The position numbers and the translations under genes are program-made. Under the pieces are notes generated by a model. It ran no database searches. It saw only the letters and a program-made list of their open reading frames with translations, and was not told the origin of the DNA. From assembly GCA_963855995.1 (NCBI GenBank), contig OY979723.1, forward strand, positions 8,437,013 to 8,501,012: DNA of 64,000 bases, in the 5' to 3' direction. The DNA is from Muricea muricata (Eukaryota > Cnidaria > Anthozoa > Malacalcyonacea > Plexauridae). This document shows positions 58,719-64,000 of this stretch, piece by piece; position 1 is the stretch's first letter; each line of letters begins with the position of its first letter.

Positions 58719-59144
58719 GCCATACTACATCTACGTTAATTCTATCATAATTACTTCTTGATCTAATTATAACTTTATATACTATTTATTATGTCTACTA
58801 CATGTTATTTTGTATAAACGTGTTTTATGGCAATCACATGGCAAGTACCAATTACACGTATCAAATCCAAGTGCGGTTTTGACATTTAACAGCCTCACAC
58901 ACAACAAATTCTGATGTTAGTATTCTGAACTTTATCAAACTATGAAGCGTTTGTAAAAGTACATGTTAGATCCTTACTATGCCGCTCTCGCGAGTTGTGC
59001 AAGGTCAAATCTCTTGTTATGAGAACTTCACGGTATTTCTTCATCGAATCTTCTTTAAGCCTTCATATAGATAGTGCCTTACAGTCGGTTATGCAAACAA
59101 TTAAGCTCTTATATGTAATTTCAGGCTTTGCATGGTGGATTATA

Positions 59145-59253
59145 TTATTTTATGTAAGAAATTTTTGAAACACCATGTAATTAAATTGATTTTATTGAAA
59201 TAATAAAATCAATTTAATTACATGGTGTTCCACAAATTTCTTACATAAAATAA
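59145..59253. repeat. Near-perfect hairpin with 52-bp arms
   Basis: Arms 59145-59196 and 59202-59253 pair at 50 of 52 positions with a loop of only 5 nt. The outer flanks share AATTAAGCTCTT (about 59099 and 59253), like a target duplication. Could be a young foldback insertion or a small-RNA precursor. Confidence 0.85.
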
Positions 59254-59966
59254 TTAAGCTCTTTCTACACATATTGAACATCAAGGTTTGTACAAAATTA
59301 TGTAGTAATTAAATTTCTGATACTGTTTTGGTTTCCTATTTATATTAACATAAACCAGTTTTTCAATTCTGAAAAGCTTCGAGCGATGCGAAATTTAGGC
59401 AATCTTTTCATCTGTGAGTCTCTCTTTGCTATGAGCAGAAACAATGCTCAGAACAGACTGTACACTTTCTTTAAACGTTTTTCTGCCTATTCCATGTTGC
59501 GCTTGCGTCGTCGTAAATAATTCCACAAATTTAACTGTGTGTTTTTGTTGTATTCTTACATGTAATCGCGACAGCATCCAAACAACCGCAAAGTCTAGCA
59601 CAATCTCGTTTTCTGAAGATAAAATAAATGAAGCTACACGAATTTATATAACTTTTACTGCTTTGCCTGCGTCAATGTAGCGTCAATTCGTTGTATCTTC
59701 TCTGCATGTCGTTCTCAGTTAGGTACGACCTTACACTGAAAAAAATCGAAATCCATCGTACTGGAAATGGAATAGATTTTGATTTTCCATAAAAATTGTA
59801 TAATTCTATATTATCGTAAATATCTAACTATGGATTCTGGACAAATCCATATCATTGAACTCAGAGTCAGATACTGAAAGAAATTTTCATACTACAGATT
59901 GTCAATTTTATACAGTGGCACATGCTAATCTGGTTGACTTCTTGTTTATTTTTGCTCATTTTTCAG

Positions 59967-60089
59967 CTGAACGTTTTTGATTTTTGTAAAACAATGTCTT
60001 CAAGTGATTCAGTTTTCGAAACTGGAGAGAATGAGATTGTCTGCCAAGTGGTTTCACCTGACTCAGCAGACACAGGACATTATTATAAC
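59967..60089 (+). CDS. Weak candidate first coding exon
   Basis: Follows CATTTTTCAG. ATG at 59994 (A at -3) opens MSSSDSVFETGENEIVCQVV and runs 32 codons to a possible donor GTACAA at 60090. No partner exon was found, so this may be chance. Confidence 0.2.
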
Positions 60090-60814
60090 GTACAACTTGT
60101 TTGAAAATGAGTTCATTTATATGTAAAGTCGATTTGACTAGAAATCTCAACATTGTTTCAGCGTCTATTCACTCACGCTCAGTTATAGTTGATGTGAGAT
60201 TAACAACGTATAGTCACGACGGTAAGGGGAAAATTTTCCCTATAATGAAAATTGCGTCGTGGATATAACTGCATATATGTCAGTTATTCCGTTTATGACA
60301 TTTGACATGGACAACCCCTTTGACGTTTCTGCCTGATTGCCTTTTGTTTGTTTGACGTCACTAATGTGTGAATTATTCCGATATTCTACCGGCCCAGATT
60401 TACCCAGCAGGCAAAATTACGTTGATTAAACGTTGAACCAACGTCTGAAATCCTCATTCTGATGAGAATAATTAATAAGCATTTTGACCAATAAGATCAA
60501 CTCATTCTGTCATGTGAATGTGCTTACAAACACGGTAATACACTGTATCAAACAATTATAAATAATAATGTATCAATAATTGTGTTTATTTGCACACAAT
60601 CCTTGCCAGAGAACAATGATCATCAGCACACAACGATTAGTCATTATCACACAACGATTGTTTATTGCTTTCATTTGAGAAGTTATATCAGCGCCTTATG
60701 CTTGCTTGGTACGTCACGAGCTAAATGTGGCCGGCTTGGAAAACGGGGGCAGCTACTGTGAAAGGAACTGCAAGACGCAGTACACGGAATTGACAGTCAG
60801 GTCTACTCAAATAA

Positions 60815-60945
60815 TGTTTGTGTGTTAGCGCATTACGCATCTTATTACCATTATTCCAGCCATTCAACTGCATTTAAACGCTGAACTGACTGGACGCAGC
60901 TAGCAAATTGCGTAAAATGAGCGTGACACTTTGCACAGTCAAACC
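60815..60945 (+). repeat. Dispersed repeat (GCATTACGCAT family), copy 2
   Basis: GTTTGTGTGTTAGCGCATTA to GCGTAAAATGAGCGTGACAC; the reverse complement of 62455-62595 matches closely over the whole length. Confidence 0.7.
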
Positions 60946-61249
60946 TCTCTCCTCCGCAGAGATTATTTCATTAACTTGCTCTTAAACAAAACAAAAAATA
61001 GGTACGCTTAGCGTACATGTGGGTAGCCTCAGCGAAGTAAGCCAAGACACTCTTAAGACCCAAGACGCTTTAAGCATTGTTACTATGTTAAACAGGTGTG
61101 ATTGCGATTTGGCAGGTTATGCTGAAACCAAGGCTATGATATTTGCAATGCTTTGTTTGGTGTATGCAAAAGGACGTTTTTGAAATAGGTTCATGCTAGT
61201 CTAGATTCGGTACAAAAAACTCCACATAAGGAATAAGGAATGAAAGTTT

Positions 61250-61674
61250 GATGAGATATTTTGACTTGGAATCTTTAGTTGTCCACTATCTTGGATATTT
61301 GTAGGTATGCATGATACGTCACAACTGGGTAACGCAATTTTTTTTTCTTACGACACAATGATTAATCTTCTCCATTAACCACACACATGGTAAGTGTTTC
61401 GGAATTCAGCACGGACTGAAAATGTTTCACAAATATTTTATTGGTGGTAAGTATTTAGGAGAAGCTTTGAATGGCTTATCCCTGTTGTGACGTCACCAAA
61501 GCATTGTTAATGAGGTTAAAAATTAATCCAAGATGGCGGACAGTTCGATTATTCAGGTGACAACATCTCCCAAAGTAAAACGGATATAAAAATTTTATAA
61601 AAGATTTCTATATATTATTTTTAGAGTCTCTTTCAAATGAGACAATAAAAAATTTTGTTGCCATTTCCCTTTAA
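61250..61674 (-). mobile_element. TTAA-bounded inverted-repeat element, copy 3 (one end lost)
   Basis: Same orientation as copy 2. The right end GTTGCCATTTCCCTTTAA is intact at 61657-61674; the left outer arm is missing. Retains TGACGTCA and AAGATGGCGG. Confidence 0.8.
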
Positions 61675-61981
61675 GTAAGAATTTCGGCATAAGGAATCTG
61701 TCCCGCTTAGATCTTTCTGTATCCATGTTAATTAAATTGTCTTTAACTCGTGAACGAGTTTGAACGACGTACTTATATAAGACTACATGTCACAGCAGTG
61801 TGACCTGGAGGGTTATTTATTTCGCTAAATCTAGATTTTGAGCCATTAGAAATAAGCATCAACTGGCCAAAATTCAAAAAGAAGAGGTATGAATGAATCT
61901 ATGACCTTAATTATTTTCCGCTGGACAATTGCTGGTGCTGGAAAAAAATAAGCGAAAATAGCCAGCCTGCATGTTAGTTAC

Positions 61982-62095
61982 ACAATTGACCGTAACGAAA
62001 AAGATCGCCGACGACGCGATGTGCAAGTACCAGGTCTAGAATTCATTGCGGTCGGAGATTGTTTCAAAAATAAAATTGACGTCTGTTGAAGTTAG
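61982..62095 (+). repeat. Dispersed repeat, partner of 18301-18410
   Basis: Shares ATTGACCGTAACG-type, ATTGCGGTCGGAG and ATTGACGTCTGTTGAAG blocks with the copy in intron 9 of the giant gene. Confidence 0.5.
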
Positions 62096-62454
62096 TTTAT
62101 GTCATCTCTTTTATTAAATGCAAATGTTCTGCACATTTATGCTGTTTATGCTTTTCAATTCTCGAGGCAAGCCGAATCATACAAGAGACTAAAAAATATC
62201 CGACTTCGGATCTAGCCGATTCAACTCACAAAATGTGTTGATATCCTTCGAAACCTGTTGCAATTTGAACAATAAATAATTAATTGTAATTATTCATAGT
62301 TTGTGAAAGTTATCCATCATAGATCTTTGACATCTTCCAAAAGGAAAAAAATAGCGACTAAAATTGGAGTTAAAATCGTCCCTGTAAACAGGCCTTTAAA
62401 GATGCATGACTAACAAAAATGCGACAGCAAATGGACATGCAATGGGGTCGCTTA

Positions 62455-62595
62455 ATTAGCTGTGCAATGTGTCGCCCTCATTTTACGCAATTTACCAACT
62501 GCGTCCAGTCAGTTCGGCGTTAAAATTGATAAGAAAATGCAATTGACTGGCAGGAATAATGGTAATAAAATGCGTAATGCGCAAACACACAAACG
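62455..62595 (-). repeat. Dispersed repeat (GCATTACGCAT family), copy 3
   Basis: Inverted relative of 60815-60945, with a small extra segment (TTCTTATCAATTTTAAC-type on the opposite strand). Confidence 0.7.
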
Positions 62596-62969
62596 TTACT
62601 GGGTTCAATGCTTCAAGATGGAGCCTTGCAGGTTACCCTCAATTCATTTATGATAGCCATATTGCATGTGAACTGCAATCCATATTTTTCCATGGGAGAC
62701 AAATACGGTAGTTTTCTGATACCCACCACAATGGATATTATCTGATGATGTAAGTTAGACACGTTATTGCAAAAATGGCTTCCACTAGTGTTTGGAGAAT
62801 TGAGGAGCTACTAAATAGATAATCAAGCGGAACACGACTGGCAAGTGAAACAGCTAAGACTAGCAATAGCGCCTATGAGCTCAAACACTAGTGTTAACAT
62901 TGATTACGCATTGCAAATATTCAAGACAACAACGAATTCGAAGCGCGACTATCGCGCCATCTGCAAATT

Positions 62970-63028
62970 ACTGGATCAGTCGTTATCTGCTAACAGATAA
63001 CTGGATCAGTTTTTGGCTAGCAGATAAT
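62970..63028 (+). repeat. Two tandem 29-bp units
   Basis: ACTGGATCAGT...GCTAxCAGATAA twice in a row. The first unit includes the palindrome TTATCTGCTAACAGATAA. Confidence 0.75.
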
Positions 63029-63885
63029 CGAATTATGTGCATGTTGAGATTACGATGCAGGCTTGTTTGCGGTATTCGTTGGCATGGGAACGAAACAAAG
63101 CAGTAAAAATTTTCTTGATCTTTTCTGTTTTCATGCCATTTGCGTTACTATGCTTATTTTTTTCGCTTAAAATGTCCATCTCGTTTCGGCTCGACTGATA
63201 ACTCTTACCTCGACGTTGATAATTCTGCATATCACAAAAACCTCATCCAATAATTGTTTATTATTCATAATTTGCATTAATAGGGCCCTTAATTCAAGCT
63301 GCAGGACGCCAACCCGACGACGAAGGCTAATGATACGAACAATTAGATTGAAATTAGATTAAAATGATGAAACAATGATCATGGTCATGACATCGAGTTC
63401 GGGAAGCTTACCACTTTTTCTATGACTAGTTGTTATTAAATTCTGTAATATCATCATATTTAAAAGCTACACTCGTCTTGAAACTAGCCAATTCGATACC
63501 GTGTAAACGTGCTCTAACATTAAAAACGCCATGAATAATTAAGTCTAATGGCAGTCAAGATGTCGTCTTTGCTCTTTTTAAAACTCCAAAACATGGATTC
63601 TTACGTTGTCTACAACGTTGACATTCCGACCCACGTAAATGACTAAAGTTGATTGCTAGAAGATGAAGTACAAATATTGTCCCGAATAAATAACATCGTT
63701 TAAGCTCCTTTATGCTAAATCATTATTCAAAATTTTTATTACAATATTTACTCGAACGAGTTTTTGACGTCATTGCTCCGTTGTCGCCCTGTATCTTAAG
63801 GCCTATTTACCCGAGCAATTTTTGCTGCGTTTACGGGCGATTTTCCTCCTGTTGAAGGGATATTTTGATGAGATGACGAGATTAA

Positions 63886-63958
63886 TAGACTTCTATATAT
63901 TGTTTTGGAGTCTCTTTCAAATAAGACAATAAAAATTTTTGTTGCCATTTCCCTTTAA
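63886..63958 (-). mobile_element. TTAA-bounded inverted-repeat element, copy 4 (end fragment)
   Basis: Only the last 73 bp of one arm, ending GTTGCCATTTCCCTTTAA. The remainder is absent to the left. Confidence 0.8.
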
Positions 63959-64000
63959 AATGTTTAATAGATTCCATCCAGAATGAGTGACGGCACTTCG

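Larger units (their letters stand above)
53261..58830 (+). mobile_element. Non-LTR retrotransposon (LINE, CR1/jockey-like), defective, split by insertions
   Basis: Order of ORF1, apurinic-type endonuclease, reverse transcriptase and a 3' hairpin. ORF2 carries frameshifts near 54530, 55290 and 55640 and a TAG at 54974-54976. It stops making sense after about 57057 and resumes at 58393 with the usual C-terminal end. The 1.3 kb between is foreign. The 5' limit is not defined; 53261 is the ORF1 start. The clade name is a guess from the endonuclease-RT layout and the GVPQGSILGPLLF and FADDTSLF motifs. Confidence 0.8.
58831..64000. other. Gene-poor right end
   Basis: No convincing gene. Holds a near-perfect hairpin (59145-59253), a weak candidate first exon (59967-60089), several dispersed repeats and two more copies of the TTAA element. 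A 68-codon minus-strand frame at 59395-59601 has protein-like composition but no recognisable motif. Confidence 0.5.

Noticed and set aside
59395-59601. Minus-strand 68-codon ORF with protein-like composition
   Set aside because: No motif, no convincing donor or partner exon; mentioned in the region note only.

Overview
The window is nuclear DNA of an animal. Coding parts are split by GT-AG introns, AATAAA-type poly(A) signals follow stop codons, and non-LTR retrotransposon remains, short inverted-repeat elements and tRNA-related sequence are interspersed in AT-rich DNA. The FN3-like repeat arrays and repeat content suggest an invertebrate, perhaps a cnidarian or sponge. I could not settle the lineage by eye.

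The left third (before 759 to 21600, plus strand) is one very large gene whose start lies left of the window. I joined 13 exons by splice signals and reading phase; the joined frame stays open over 13,593 bases, giving at least 4,530 residues, and ends at TAG 21598-21600. The product looks like a type I cell-surface protein. In order it has a Cys/Trp-containing N-terminal module, about 25 FN3-like repeats, a beta-propeller-like block and a short Cys-rich module, two or three more repeats, a ZU5/GPS-like region ending in CHLTQF, a Calx-beta-like domain, one membrane helix and a short tail. Its introns hold inverted-repeat elements and two facing tRNA-like sequences.

From 21.6 to 48.5 kb the DNA is mostly non-coding and repeat-rich. 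The clear gene is on the minus strand at 28131-29201: a coiled-coil protein with an RNxxxH motif like that of HEPN ribonucleases. At 31.4-33.0 kb there are copies of an unusual foldback element whose closing stem carries a row of hairpins; a diverged relative lies at 57.1 kb. Decayed retrotransposon pieces are at 34.2 and 35.5 kb.

At 48.6-51.2 kb two tandem two-exon paralogues encode about 290-residue proteins with HIT-superfamily-like features. At 53.3-58.8 kb a dead LINE (ORF1, endonuclease, reverse transcriptase, 3' hairpin) is broken by frameshifts and split by nested insertions. The rest, to 64 kb, is non-coding with dispersed repeats, including a nearly perfect 52-bp-arm hairpin and further copies of a TTAA-bounded element.
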